From the NCBI RefSeq assembly GCF_042186555.1, contig NC_133330.1, forward strand, positions 343,882,825-343,946,824: 64,000 nt of DNA. Direction: 5' to 3'. Each line of letters begins with the position of its first letter. The stretch's first letter is position 1. Under the pieces are notes generated by a model that saw only the letters and a program-made list of their open reading frames with translations, did not search any database and was not told the DNA's origin. This DNA comes from Aquarana catesbeiana. Its lineage: Eukaryota; Chordata; Amphibia; Anura; Ranidae. Position numbers and translations under genes: made by a program. Shown one piece after another: positions 11,986 to 23,719 of the stretch.

Positions 11986-13607
11986 TGTGTATTGCAGTGT
12001 TCGGCAACTAGATTGCATAACGAGAAGCTTGAGATTTTGGAGCTGGCTTAAAATATTAGCCCACATGAATCATTTAGCTGTTGACCAACAAAATGGCATT
12101 TGGAACTAAGCAGATAACTAAAACAAACTGAGTGAAGACTAAACCCCCCCCAAAACACTGGTGTGAAGAATTTTGATATCTACAGATGGTTAGAGTGTCA
12201 TACAAAGCCTAACTCCTCTCAAACAAGGTGCAATAATAGGTTCATAATCAATATGTGGTTAACAGATTGGAGGTAAAACGTGTGATGCTATGGGGCATGG
12301 ACAAAATGCAATAGGAAGCTTCTTGCTAAATCCATGCCGCAAAACAATGCCGCAAAATAATAACTTTGTAGTCTAGTTCATTTCAGGTTTAAAATTTTTA
12401 ATTTTCTTGAGACTAAGAATGGTGTAGGAAAAAAAAAAAAAAAAAAAATCTGCAATAAAAAAAAACCAAAAAAAAAAAAAAACCACAACTTTGCCCACGA
12501 GAGGGATATAAAATACATAACAAGGAACATACAGCATATACTTTTCTTTCTACAAAGCCTTACTTTTTGTAGGCCACATTCCAGTCTGATTTATTTAAAA
12601 AGAAGAAAAAAAAAAAGGGAGACAAAAAAGGAAAACCAGCAATGTTTTAGCTTTGAGAGGAAGAGGTTGACTAATAAAGATTGATGAAAAACACACAGAG
12701 TTGGTGCAAAAACACAAAGTTGCAGCTCTCCTCTTCCTGTTGTCGCTCGGCAGGTGAGCTGACAAGTAATTCCCGTGTTCGCATTGAGTGGCACCTCTAT
12801 AAACCTCCTGTCACTTTGGAGACAAACTTCTCTCATCAATCAGAGCCCACCTATCAGGATCACTTACACTGCAGCACTCTGACTGCTGTTCTGACAGTGC
12901 GGGATTGCTGCGGCCTCTCCACAAATCAACAAACTGCTTTGTAATGCAGCACAGAGAACATTGCTGCTTCTAACACAACATCTCTGGCAATCCGATCAGT
13001 CGAATATTTACTTTGGTTCGGAGGTGGAAGCGTGGGCATCAGACTACAAGCCTCAGACCCCGGAGATGGGCAGCTACGAGGAAATAGAGGTTTGAATTAA
13101 AAGCACAAAAAAGGGTGACCTGCTGCTGCTTTTCGGAATTCATAGTTCTGCCACAGCTGGAGTCAGACTGAAGACAAGCAGAGCTGCGTGTTATTCAACT
13201 CAAAATCTAGGACAACTTCTTCTAAACATAACCGCATCTCCTACCTGCAAGGACGGCCTATTGTCCTCAAATAGTGCCCTGCTTTTCAGAGGGTTCCTCA
13301 CATGGCTTCAGGAGGGGCCACATGTTCATAAATCCCACCGAGTGCCCAACTGCTGGGCTGAAAAAAACAACTCATAATACACAAGAAAAGCAAAACTTTG
13401 ACCTGCTTTACAGTATAGCGTGTCAATCTAATGGAGGCATGTATGTGATGTTCCATACCCAATGACAGAACACAAGACTCCAAACAGAGAGAAAGATCAC
13501 CGACTCTATGCCTGGACAGAACAAACCCCCCCAAATAACAAAGGTGTTAGATGCCCATCTGTGACCCGTCACATGTATATGCAGCATTTTATACATGTAC
13601 TGCAATC
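11986..13607. other. RNF220 intron with possible conserved unique block
   Basis: A-rich tracts lie at 12429-12482 and 12598-12616. Unique sequence at about 12700-13260 includes tgacagtgcgggattgctgc. This could be regulatory, but comparison with other species is required. No exon was found. Confidence 0.3.
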
Positions 13608-14555
13608 CTACAGGAGATCGGTGTTCCCCTTCCTCCTGCCGGTGACCCCTCTAGTGATATAAAGATCTATATAGAGGAATCAGGACCTCCTTCCTCCTGC
13701 TGGTGACCCCTCTAGTGATATAAAGATCTATATAGAGGAATCAGGACCTCCTTCCTCCCACTGGTGACCCCTCTAGTGATATAAAGATCTATATAGAGGA
13801 ATTAGGACCTCCTTCCTCCTGCTGGTGACCCCTCTAGTGATATAAAGATCTATATAGAGGAATCAGGACCTCCTTCCTCCCACTGGTGACCCCTCTAGTG
13901 ATATAAAGATCTATATAGAGGAATCAGGACCTCCTTCCTCCTGCTGGTGACCCCTCTAGTGATATAAAGATCTATATAGAGGAATTAGGACCTCCTTCCT
14001 CCTGCTGGTGACCCCTCTAGTGATATAAAGATCTATATAGAGGAATCAGGACCTCCTTCCTCCTGCCGGTGATCCCTCTAGTGAAATAAAGATCTATATA
14101 GAGGAATCAGGACCTCCTTCCTCCTGCTGGTGATCCCTCTAGTGATATAAAGATCTATATAGAGGAATTAGGACCTCCTTCCTCCTGCTGGTGACCCCTC
14201 TAGTGATATAAAGATCTATATAGAGGAATCAGGACCTCCTTCCTCCTGCCGGTGATCCCTCTAGTGAAATAAAGATCTATATAGAGGAATCAGGACCTCC
14301 TTCCTCCTGCTGGTGATCCCTCTAGTGATATAAAGATCTATATAGAGGAATCAGGACCTCCTTCCTCCTGCCGGTGATCCCTCTAGTGAAATAAAGATCT
14401 ATATAGAGGAATCAGGACCTCCTTCCTCCTGCTGGTGATCCCTCTAGTGATATAAAGATCTATATAGAGGAATCAGGACCTCCTTCCTCCTGCTGGTGAT
14501 CCCTCTAGTGATATAAAGATCTATATAGAGGAATCAGGACCTCCTTCCTCCTAAA
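13608..14555. repeat. 61-bp minisatellite, about 15 copies
   Basis: The unit contains gtgatataaagatctatata followed by gaggaatcaggacctccttc. Copies are highly uniform. The array abuts the left end of the next TTAA element. Confidence 0.97.
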
Positions 14556-14557
14556 GC

Positions 14558-15070
14558 TTAAAGGATAACTAAAGGTTCAGTTTTAAAATAAAACAAACTA
14601 AAAACAAAAACATGTCATGTCATACTTACCTCCTCCTTTCAGTTCATTTTGCACAGAGTGGCCCCGATCCTCCTCTTCTGGGGTCCCTCAGCTGCGCTCC
14701 TGCTCTTCTCGAGTGCCCCATCAAAGAAGCCCTCTCCCTCGGGGGACACCTGTGTGGGCGCGTTCCCGTGTCCTGCTGCTGCGTCGACACAGACAGCAGG
14801 ACTCAGCTCCTCCCCCTGGCTCCTGCGTCATTGGATTTGATTGACAACAGCGGGAGCCAATGGCTGCACTGCTATCATTCTATCCAATCAGGACCCGAGA
14901 CACCGGCTGGAGTGGGTGGGCTCGTCCCCAGCGCAGGAACAATCGGGCCAAGTAAAGGGGGGCTGGTGGACTACAAGAGGTTTTTCAAATTTTCAAAATG
15001 AGGAAAGGTTAGTCTCCCCCCCCCCCCCCCCTTTTTTTTTTTTTTTTAATTGCTGCAAGTTTCCTTTTAA
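14558..15070. mobile_element. TTAA-type nonautonomous element
   Basis: It starts TTAAAGGATAACTAAAGG and ends GTTTCCTTTTAA. The interior shares ttgcacagagtggccccgat with the element at 31791 and carries a C16/T17 homopolymer near 15008-15050. Open frames here are fortuitous. Confidence 0.6.
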
Positions 15071-15450
15071 TTCTGGTTGTGTTACTTGGCCAGAAAGGGA
15101 GACCAATATCCAACAGGGGTGCCGACATCAAGAAACGCTCTTACTACCAAAGTGCTCCAAATACCAGAGGAGCGTTACCTTTCTAAAGTTTTATTTCCTT
15201 GGACAGGGCCCGATATGCAAGGTGTCTTTTTGCAACCACCAAAAACAAAGTTTATTTCATTTTGGGGGACCCCCACAACACCACCGCAAAAGAGAAAATG
15301 TGACTGAGCGACTGGCGGTGTTTTTCAGTCGGAGCCGTCTCCCCACCTGCAGGCAGGCTGCCAGTTAAGTGAGCAGGCAGGAAGAGGACGTAAAGCTCTA
15401 CCTAAAGCAGTGGCTTTATTTTCTCGAGCACTCCACATTTCTGGAGAAAT
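15071..15450. other. RNF220 intron, nothing recognised
   Basis: No supported feature was found. Confidence 0.35.
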
Positions 15451-15900
15451 AACTAGTGCTGACAGGAAAGGGATCAGAGCAGTTTAACAACTCGGGCAAT
15501 CAAACCCGGAGCATTAAAGCGGGAGGGGAAATGTCCCGGCACCTGAGGACTCGGCGCTCGCCTGGAGAACAGCTGGAAATCATACACCAGATCCCAGAAA
15601 CAAGCCCAGAGCACACAGCGGGCCCCTGGGCCGACTTCTAATTAATGACACACCGAAAGGCTTTCTGCTTTTACAGGGCAGAAGTGAAAATATGCAAGTG
15701 TTGAAATGCTACATTTCATTAAAAAAAAAAGGGGAGGGGGGGCAACTCTTTAACCCAAAACTAGATTTTTTTTTATGACCCTGCCAGCAAAATGAAATTC
15801 ACTGTTAATTTAATCAATTAATCAGCATATTGATTCACAAAGCAGGGCTGGCAAGGGGCCACATGCGGCGGATGTGAACACACTTGCAGACTGCTGTACA
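15450..15900. promoter_or_regulatory. Candidate conserved noncoding element
   Basis: This is unique sequence with homeodomain-type cores: ttctaattaatgac near 15639 and gttaatttaatcaattaatc near 15803. They flank cattaaaaaaaaaa and G-runs. It resembles intronic enhancers of developmental loci. The call rests on composition only and has no alignment support. Confidence 0.3.
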
Positions 15901-16458
15901 GCCAGAAGTTGTAACCAGTAACAGAGATCCTCCCATTGCTGGATACGACTTCTGAGAACAGCAGCAAGAAGGTATAATGGGGATACAATACAACCGCAGG
16001 GCGGACTTTGTTCCTGTCTGGGAGGAGGGCTCCTTAATGCTGCACAGAGTTTAGATTTGAACCATGTTGGGAAAATACTGTGTGGCATAAAAGAAAAATA
16101 AAAAAAAATAAAAATAAAAATATTGCAAAACCCGCTATTTTATTCTCTAGGGCCTCTGCTTTAAAAAAAAAAAAAATATGATATATGTTTGGGGGCTCTA
16201 AGAAATTTCTATTTTTATTATTCCATTGGGACATCTGGGTCATGTTTAGGCTGCTTCCCTTAAATGAGGGAGCTCCATGGAATACCTTGGGAGGGGGGTG
16301 GGAACAAAAAGCACAACATGGTATATTGGTTGGATCAATGAATTGGAGCACCACAACCAAAGTGTTGAAATCCAAATGGGGGTTTTTATTCCAAAACATA
16401 TAATGAAATCATTATCCAACGCGTTTTAGGTTTCTCAAGACCCCCCCCCCATCAGGGC
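15901..16458. other. RNF220 intron with A/T-rich repeats
   Basis: A-rich tracts lie at 16092-16120 and 16162-16175. No gene was found. Confidence 0.35.
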
Positions 16459-18184
16459 TTAAAGTGTTGCTAAACCCATAACCGTAAAATCTGTCTGTAT
16501 ATGCAGTAAAGCATGCTTGTTATGCTCACTGTGGAACCTAAGGGGTTAATGCTCCGCATTGTGTAAAAAGCATGTTCATCCTGTCTTCTCTGATCCTCCC
16601 CTTCTTCCACCGTCCCCAATCCATCTCCTGATACTACAGGGTCTGTGGAGTCATTCTGCACATGCTCAGTTTGGTGCGCATTGCTAGAGAGCTTTTTTTC
16701 TTGGGAGAGTGCATGTGATTAGCACAGGGCCAATTGGCACTGTCCAGACAGAGGGTCAGGAGCCATGCAGCCTCATAGGACAGTCAGAGGAGAATGAAAA
16801 CTCCTCATACAAGCTTAAACCAGACACCGATAGAAGTCACAAGACTGCTATATACTGCTGATGAGAAAAAGTATTTAGCAGTTTATATTTACTAAAATAA
16901 TTCCATGTTCTGTGTAGTGGGAGAGCAGATATAGTGACTGCAGAGTCCTGGGGAGATCAGATATAGTGACTGCAGAGTCCTGGGGAGATCAGATATAGTG
17001 ACTGCAGGCTCCTGGGGAGAGCAGATATAGTGACTGCAGGCTCCTGGGGAGAGCAGATATAGTGACTGCAGGCTCCTGGGGAGAGCAGATATAGTGAGTG
17101 CAGGCTCCTGGGGAGAGCAGATATAGTGACTGCAGGCTCCTGGGGAGAGCAGATATAGTGACTGCAGAGTCCTGGGGAGAGCAGATATAGTGACTGCAGG
17201 CTCCTGGGGAGAGCAGATATAGTGACTGCAGGCTCCTGGGGAGAGCAGATATAGTGACTGCAGGCTCCTGGGGAGAGCAGATATAGTGACTGCAGGCTCC
17301 TGGGGAGAGCAGATATAGTGACTGCAGGCTCCTGGGGAGAGCAGATATAGTGACTGCAGGCTCCTGGGGAGAGCAGATATAGTGACTGCAGGCTCCTGGG
17401 GAGAGCAGATATAGTGACTGCAGGCTCCTGGGGAGAGCAGATATAGTGACTGCAGGCTCCTGGGGAGAGCAGATATAGTGACTGCAGGCTCCTGGGGAGA
17501 GCAGATATAGTGACTGCAGAATCCTGGGGAGATCAGATATAGTGACTGCAGAGTCCTGGGGAGATCAGATATAGTGACTGCAGAGTCCTGGGGAGATCAG
17601 ATATAGTGACTGCAGAGTCCTGGGGAGATCAGATATAGGGAATGCAGGCTCCTGGGGAGATCAGATATAGTGACTGCAGAATCCTGGGGAGATCAGATAT
17701 AGTGACTGCAGAGTCCTGGGGAGATCAGATATAGGGAATGCAGAGTCCTGGGGAGAGCAGATATAGGGAATGCAGGCTCCTGGGGAGAGCAGATATAGGG
17801 AATGCAGAGTCCTGGGGAGAGCAGATATAGGGAATGCAGGCTCCTGGGGAGAGCAGATATAGGGAATGCAGGCTCCTGGGGAGAGCAGATATAGGGAATG
17901 CAGGCTCCTGGGGAGAGCAGATATAGTGAATGCAGGCTCCTGGGGAGAGCAGATATAGGGACTGCAGGCTCCTGGGGAGAGCAGATATAGGGACTGCAGG
18001 CTCCTGGGGAGAGCAGATATAGGGAATGCAGGCTCCTGGGGAGAGCAGATATAGGGAATGCAGGCTCCTGGGGAGAGCAGATATAGGGAATGCAGGCTCC
18101 TGGGGAGAGCAGATATAGGGAATGCAGGCTCCTGGGGAGAGCAGATATAGGGAATGCAGGCTCCTGGGTTTAGTAACACTTTAA
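16459..18184. mobile_element. TTAA-type MITE carrying an expanded terminal minisatellite
   Basis: The left end is TTAAAGTGTTGCTAAACCCA and the right end is TTTAGTAACACTTTAA, forming inverted ends. The first 300 bp match, in reverse, the element at 23720-24266, sharing for example ttctgcacatgctcagtttg. In that sibling, one copy of the segment next to the opposite end (gcagagatagtgaatgcagg) stands where this element has about 39 tandem copies. Confidence 0.8.
16919..18168. repeat. 32-bp minisatellite, about 39 copies
   Basis: The unit contains gagcagatatagtgactgca and ggctcctggg. A block-wise switch from tagtgactgca to tagggaatgca occurs along the array, as expected from local duplications. 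The last copy runs directly into the MITE terminus. Confidence 0.97.
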
Positions 18185-19250
18185 AAAAGTGGCTATTGAA
18201 GGACTCAAACTGGAGATAAAAATCAGGATAATTAAATGGTTAAAAGTCTCAATCCCTTTCTGCAGCTGGTGAAGTCTGGAGAATCCTTTTCTTTTTATTT
18301 AAGCCTGATGAAGGGAGTGGAGCAAGAAATCCGAAATGCATTGGAAAACGCGCTCACTATACATCTTGGGATAAAACCACCCATTTGGAGTTCAACATTT
18401 CTGTGTGGTGTTCAGATTCCTTGAACCAACCAATATAGGCCCAATGTAGCCAATATCTGGTGAAGAAGATGTCAGTTTGACCTTGTCTGGATTCATTAAA
18501 GCTTGCTGCAATTCAGTGAAAAAAAAAAAAAAAAAAAAAGAAGGGTGAATAAAATGTCTACATGAGCAGGCAAGCAGCAGCTAGTGGTACACCGAAAAAA
18601 AAAATACTGGTGCCAAAAACTAAATTGTGTTTTTTTTTTTTTAAATGTATATTTTTTATAAATAACTATTATATTCAACTTTTTAATTAACATGAATATG
18701 AATTTACGGTCATTTATTATCGGCACCTTTTGAAGCAGTGTTAAAAATCCTGCTTGCTGCATTTTTGTTGCATATTTGGCAAACCGCACCAAAACAAGAA
18801 CTCATTAAAAATGCACGGGTTGTACGGGTTGCGTTTTTGATGCATTTTTTTTTGTGTCACATGACCTATGGAAAACATCGCAGCAACATTGCGGACACGC
18901 TCAGATGCCATTATTGGTCAATATTTTTTTTTCCTTCTCAGCACAACGTTGAAAGCCCTATTTTCGGCTGCTGAAATTTTCGGTGCATCATTAGGAGCAG
19001 CAAATCATACTTTGCTGCTAAATAGAAAAGGTTTGATGTCAGTGCAGCACTTACAGGCTGCACAGCGGTGAATGTCAACTCCTTCATACAAAGCCTAAAG
19101 TGTATTTGGGGTGAGATTTTCCTTTAAATGTTGCGTATTTCTCAAAAGGATGATCTAAAATGTATTGCAAGTCATCATGGAGGACATAAAGACTAAATCT
19201 GTACTTTAGGAGAAAAAACAAACAAAACAAAACTAACTGGTAATGTAAAC
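18185..19250. other. RNF220 intron with MITE-like sequence
   Basis: Poly-A lies at about 18519-18539. The region at about 18740-18910 has the gtttttgatgcattttt style of frog MITEs. No coding exon was found. Confidence 0.35.
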
Positions 19251-19750
19251 NNNNNNNNNNNNNNNNNNNNNNNNNNNNNNNNNNNNNNNNNNNNNNNNNN
19301 NNNNNNNNNNNNNNNNNNNNNNNNNNNNNNNNNNNNNNNNNNNNNNNNNNNNNNNNNNNNNNNNNNNNNNNNNNNNNNNNNNNNNNNNNNNNNNNNNNNN
19401 NNNNNNNNNNNNNNNNNNNNNNNNNNNNNNNNNNNNNNNNNNNNNNNNNNNNNNNNNNNNNNNNNNNNNNNNNNNNNNNNNNNNNNNNNNNNNNNNNNNN
19501 NNNNNNNNNNNNNNNNNNNNNNNNNNNNNNNNNNNNNNNNNNNNNNNNNNNNNNNNNNNNNNNNNNNNNNNNNNNNNNNNNNNNNNNNNNNNNNNNNNNN
19601 NNNNNNNNNNNNNNNNNNNNNNNNNNNNNNNNNNNNNNNNNNNNNNNNNNNNNNNNNNNNNNNNNNNNNNNNNNNNNNNNNNNNNNNNNNNNNNNNNNNN
19701 NNNNNNNNNNNNNNNNNNNNNNNNNNNNNNNNNNNNNNNNNNNNNNNNNN
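19251..19750. other. Assembly gap (500 N)
   Basis: Exactly 500 consecutive N, which suggests a fixed-size placeholder of unknown true length. It lies in the RNF220 intron between the exons at 7198 and 25300. Confidence 0.99.
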
Positions 19751-20118
19751 GGGTCCACCTGGCTTTGGCCTTGCCCCTTGTCACTTGCACTTTTGTCTGC
19801 GTTTCTTTCCCTTGGATGGAGGGTGTGGGGTCCGGGGTCCTACCCTGAAGTCTAGGGGTAGGATGTGTGGCCATCAGATTCCTTCCTCCAATGGTCCAGG
19901 TGGAGGAGGTGGGGGTTCTCTTTGGCCTGTCACCTATTACGCAGTGGTTGGCTTCGGATGACCAAGAGGAGAGGGGTCTGCAGGCCTTTTGGCTGAGTGG
20001 ACAACACATGAGCCCTGCCCCCGTCAGGAGCCTTGTGCCCCCAGGGGTCAGGAAAGGTCCCCACTTCTTCGTGAGGTGGACTAGAGTCACACTCTTAATT
20101 GGGGGGTTTTGGGGTTAA
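19751..20118. other. GC-rich sequence of unknown nature beside gap
   Basis: The composition differs from the left side of the gap. A minus-strand open frame runs through it into the N block but shows no recognisable domain. It could be a retroelement or satellite fragment. Confidence 0.3.
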
Positions 20119-20320
20119 GGCCCCTTTCACACTTGTACGACCTGAAAGTCACACGATTTTGCCGCAACTTGTAGCAATTCCTGTGTAATCTTGAGGTCTA
20201 TGGACCTCAAGTGGCATAAAAGTCGGCCTAAATAGTGCAGGGACTGCGACTTGAAGTCGCACAGATATGAACGGTACTCATTGGAAATACGACTTCGCAG
20301 GACAAGTTTGAAAAGGGGCC
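20119..20320. mobile_element. Harbinger-like MITE
   Basis: The ends GGCCCCTTTCACACTTG and CAAGTTTGAAAAGGGGCC form an inverted repeat. The interior has inverted gcgacttgaagtcgcac and short complementary segments. It is 202 bp long. The target duplication is unclear, so the family is inferred from the TIR style. Confidence 0.6.
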
Positions 20321-21540
20321 TACGAGGAGTTTTTTTTTTTTTTCCCAGAGCTTTCTGTGCACTTTTTTTTTTCATGATTCACTTATAGTGTTTGACAAAA
20401 CATTGGACTACGAAGCTCCATGAAAAAAAATATAGTCCATAGCAGGTTGATGAGCGGGGGAGGGAAGATCCAGGGAAGGTAAAGTACGAGCAGAAAAAAA
20501 AAAATTCAGCTTTCATTTTTTTTACAATCGCAAAAGCTGAAAAGTGTGAAAATAGAAATGTAAAAAATAAAATAAATAGAATGTTTATGTAAATTGTACA
20601 GATGGTAGAAAAACTTCCTCCTCTCCCTAATTCTCCGGTATCTCTCTCTCAGAGCCCGCCGCTCCTCAGGGACAAAACTTTCCTTTCCTCAAAGTGAAAA
20701 TTGTAAGTAGATTTTCCAAATGGAAAGCAATTTCATGATCCACTTTCCTTCCCCTAAATTGCCATCTTAGCCGGCAGCGAGGCTGAAAGGTGATTGACTG
20801 ACGGGACCTGGACGCAGCCGGCACACTTGGGCGCCTCACGTCTGCCGGTGGGAGGTAGATTGGGTTTGACGTGAACTTCTCTGCAAAGAAAGCAACCTGA
20901 GGAGGATTTCTAGTGTCAGGAAAGATTAGAGCGGCTGTCCTTTCACTGCTACAACCTGGAACAATTCTGTAAAAAATGGCCGCACAAAGGTTAGACGGAC
21001 CTGAGATCTGCTGACATACAAAGTTATCCCAACACCTGGACGGTGACGGTACAATCGGCACCTGGAAGGCTTCCCCCTGTAGGAGACACAATGGCTCCCC
21101 CCCATCTGTATCACATATCGAGGGGCGCACACACACACACGGAGCTCTCCACTTGCTCACATTTCCTCTCTCACCTACAATCCAACCGGACAGTTTCTCC
21201 TCAAGCTGGCGTTATCACTCCCTCTAACCACTCTTGGCAGGCAATCTAATTTTCCCTGAAAAGGTCACCGCCATTTTAACTGCCTTTCAATCACATTAAG
21301 CACGCTATTGCTGTGCTTAGAGGCATGTGCCTTCCTCCTGCTCCTGGCTGAGGTGCGATCAATAGACTGACATACTGCTCACTTCGCGCTCATGTCTCCT
21401 CCACACCGAGACGCATCCGACAACTTCCAAATAGTATTTATTACGTTTGTCCCATCGGTGGACACGCACAGCAAGATAAAAGTGACATTACAAGAATGTA
21501 TGTGGGATCTACTGTATACCGTGACCACCCAGGACCAGCA
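20321..21540. other. RNF220 intron with unique blocks
   Basis: The segment at 20690-20960 looks unique and GC-mixed. No splice-bounded exon was seen. An (AC)n tract lies near 21128. Confidence 0.3.
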
Positions 21541-21549
21541 AAGGTTGTC

Positions 21550-22165
21550 ATCTGACAGCGAATGTATAGGACCAGCTGTGTGCTGATAGGACAGGAATAG
21601 GGGAGCAGAGCCAATAGACTGAAATCCAACATAGGACCAGCTCAGTGCTGATAGGACAGGAATAGAGGAGCAGAGCCAATAGACTGAAAGCCAACATATA
21701 GGACCAGCTCAGTGCTGCTAGGGCAGGAACAGAGCCAATAGATTGACATCTAACATTTAGGACCAGCTGAGTGCTGATAGGACAGGAACAGAGGAGCAGA
21801 GCCAATAGACTGACATCTAACATTTAGGACCAGCTCAGTGCTGATAGATGTCAGTCTATTGGCTCTGTTCCTGCCCTAACATAGGACCAGCTGAGTGCTG
21901 ATAGGACAGGAACAGAGCAATAGACTGACATCTAACATATAGGACCAGCTGAGTGTTGATAGACTGAAATCCAACATATATGACCCACTCAGTGCTGATA
22001 GGACAGGAATAGAGGAGCAGAGCAATAGACTGAAAGCCAACATATAGGACCAGCTCAGTGCGGATAGATGTCAGTCTATTGGCTCTGTTTCTGCCCTAAC
22101 ACATAGGACCAGCTGAGTGCCGATAGGACAGGAATAGAGGAGCAGAGCAATGCAGACTGTGAAAT
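21550..22165. repeat. About 65-bp irregular minisatellite with inverted copies
   Basis: The unit contains aggaccagctcagtgctgat, agaggagcagagccaataga and ctgaaatccaacatat. Segments at 21844-21878 and 22068-22100 (gatgtcagtctattggctct) are reverse complements of the unit interior. Confidence 0.9.
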
Positions 22166-22396
22166 CCAACATATATTCAATTGACTGCGATGTGAGCCAA
22201 TGAGGAGCGAGAGACCAGGAGAGCCGTTGCTCTCATGCACATCACTGGATCGAGATTGGGCTCAGGCAAGTATTAAAAGGTACGCGGGGGAGGGGGGGGG
22301 GTTTCCTGGTTGCTGCATCCAGGTTTTTTTTTTTTTTTAACTTTAATGCATAGAATACATTAAGGCAAAAAACTTGAACATTCAGAACAACTTTAA
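22166..22396. mobile_element. 3' part of a TTAA-type element
   Basis: It contains the family tail gcatagaatacattaaggc and ends AGAACAACTTTAA. The left boundary merges with the array. This copy shows the uninterrupted target TTAA that is occupied at 32214 in a sibling. Confidence 0.55.
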
Positions 22397-23719
22397 AATG
22401 TCCTTCTAACACCCACCCCTGACCCACTTATACTCACCTGGTCTGCAATTCACCATCCCTGTGCCGCTATCAGAGCTGATAGAAAACATCCGATACATCC
22501 AGCTTTGGGGAGCATATGACCCCCATATAACCTGAACACTACAGTGCATGCAATCAGTGGAGGAGTCAAGCAGCAGATCAGAGTCATTGTCCCGCCAATC
22601 ACTGACAGACTTATTTTCCAAGCAAAATCAGCGCGCACCAGGCGTCCCTCTGTGCTGAACGCGGCTCTATGTCGTCTCCTTTTATGTGCGTTAAGCCATT
22701 TAAGGGATGACAGCGCTTTCCTCCGGAGCACAGATAACACTATTGGTTTTAGATTCACTTTACAGATTTTCTCTGCAGCAGAAAGAAAACAAATTCTCTA
22801 CAAAGGAAGCAGAACTTCAATGAGGACATTAAACGGAGTCCATAGAGAAGGAGCATTCAGCAACACATCAGCTCTCCAAATGTGGAATATGAACACTGAA
22901 TGTCACATCACAGCTTCTCTACACAAAAACACCTAAACATTCATTTCTGTACAGCCAGGAATAAACGTTCAATGTTATTTGTTGTTTCTTCACAACACAG
23001 AATACAGTTTACTTTGTGTAAATGGGATCTGCAGACATGTACATTATTCCTGTTACATGTGTCACTTTGTATTAAAAGAGAAATATAGGATATAAAAAAA
23101 ACAAAAACATACTAGATGGCTGCAGGATCGATCCGATGCTGCATCTGTCCCCTGCTGCCTGTACCGAGTAAAGAGCGATCAAACACTGCCGATTACACAG
23201 TTCTCAGTGAGCGGTCACTGTCAGTCACCGCTCTCTGCCCCTGCAACGCTCACTGGAGTGCTGGGCTGTGGAGGGGGTGGGAGCAGCTGGCTTAGGCTCT
23301 CAGTATGCTGAGAGGCTGAGCCAGCTGCTGGTAATGCATCTGGATGGATCTCTTCATTATTGTCAGGATCCCTGTAGAGTCTGGGTCGCAGGAGAGCAGA
23401 AGAAATGCACTCTTGTGACCCACAGGAGAAGTATGGCCAAAAAAGCTTTGGCATTGCTCCTCCATTAATCAGGTGTGGATTTTGGGTGTACAATACGAGA
23501 TAAAAAAAACTTTATCTAGAATACAGAACAGTCTGCTGTGTCTATAAGATATCGTGTAGTAATATTCCTATTGCTACATTGTAACTACTCTGGTTCCTTC
23601 ATAGAAGATCAAAGTGGTGACCTTTGCAGCATACTTGCAGGTTAAAAAATAAATAAATAAATAAATAACTGCCTCATATTCTGCCCTATTAAACCTCTGT
23701 TAACCATATTCAGCTATCG
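22397..23719. other. RNF220 intron, mostly unique
   Basis: No exon or RNA gene was found. An (AAAT)n tract lies near 23646-23668 and a short inverted segment around 23290-23325. Confidence 0.35.

Noticed and set aside
14612..15368. Overlapping frames of 129 and 175 codons
   Set aside because: They lie in a TTAA-type element with homopolymer C/T runs, and the same sequence style recurs noncoding elsewhere in the window.
17661..18179. A 172-codon minus frame with a repeated LLSPGACIPYICSPQ-like motif
   Set aside because: It is a translation of the 32-bp minisatellite (96 nt per 32 codons), with no independent evidence.
19980..20010. ggccttttggctgag, similar to the 5' region of U2 snRNA
   Set aside because: Only about 15 bases match. 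The following sequence lacks the U2 branch-site recognition and Sm regions, so it is a chance match or an unrecognisable fragment.
19233..20090. A minus frame of 285 codons crossing the N gap
   Set aside because: Most of it is N. The real 113 codons show no domain and extend into repeat-like GC-rich sequence.
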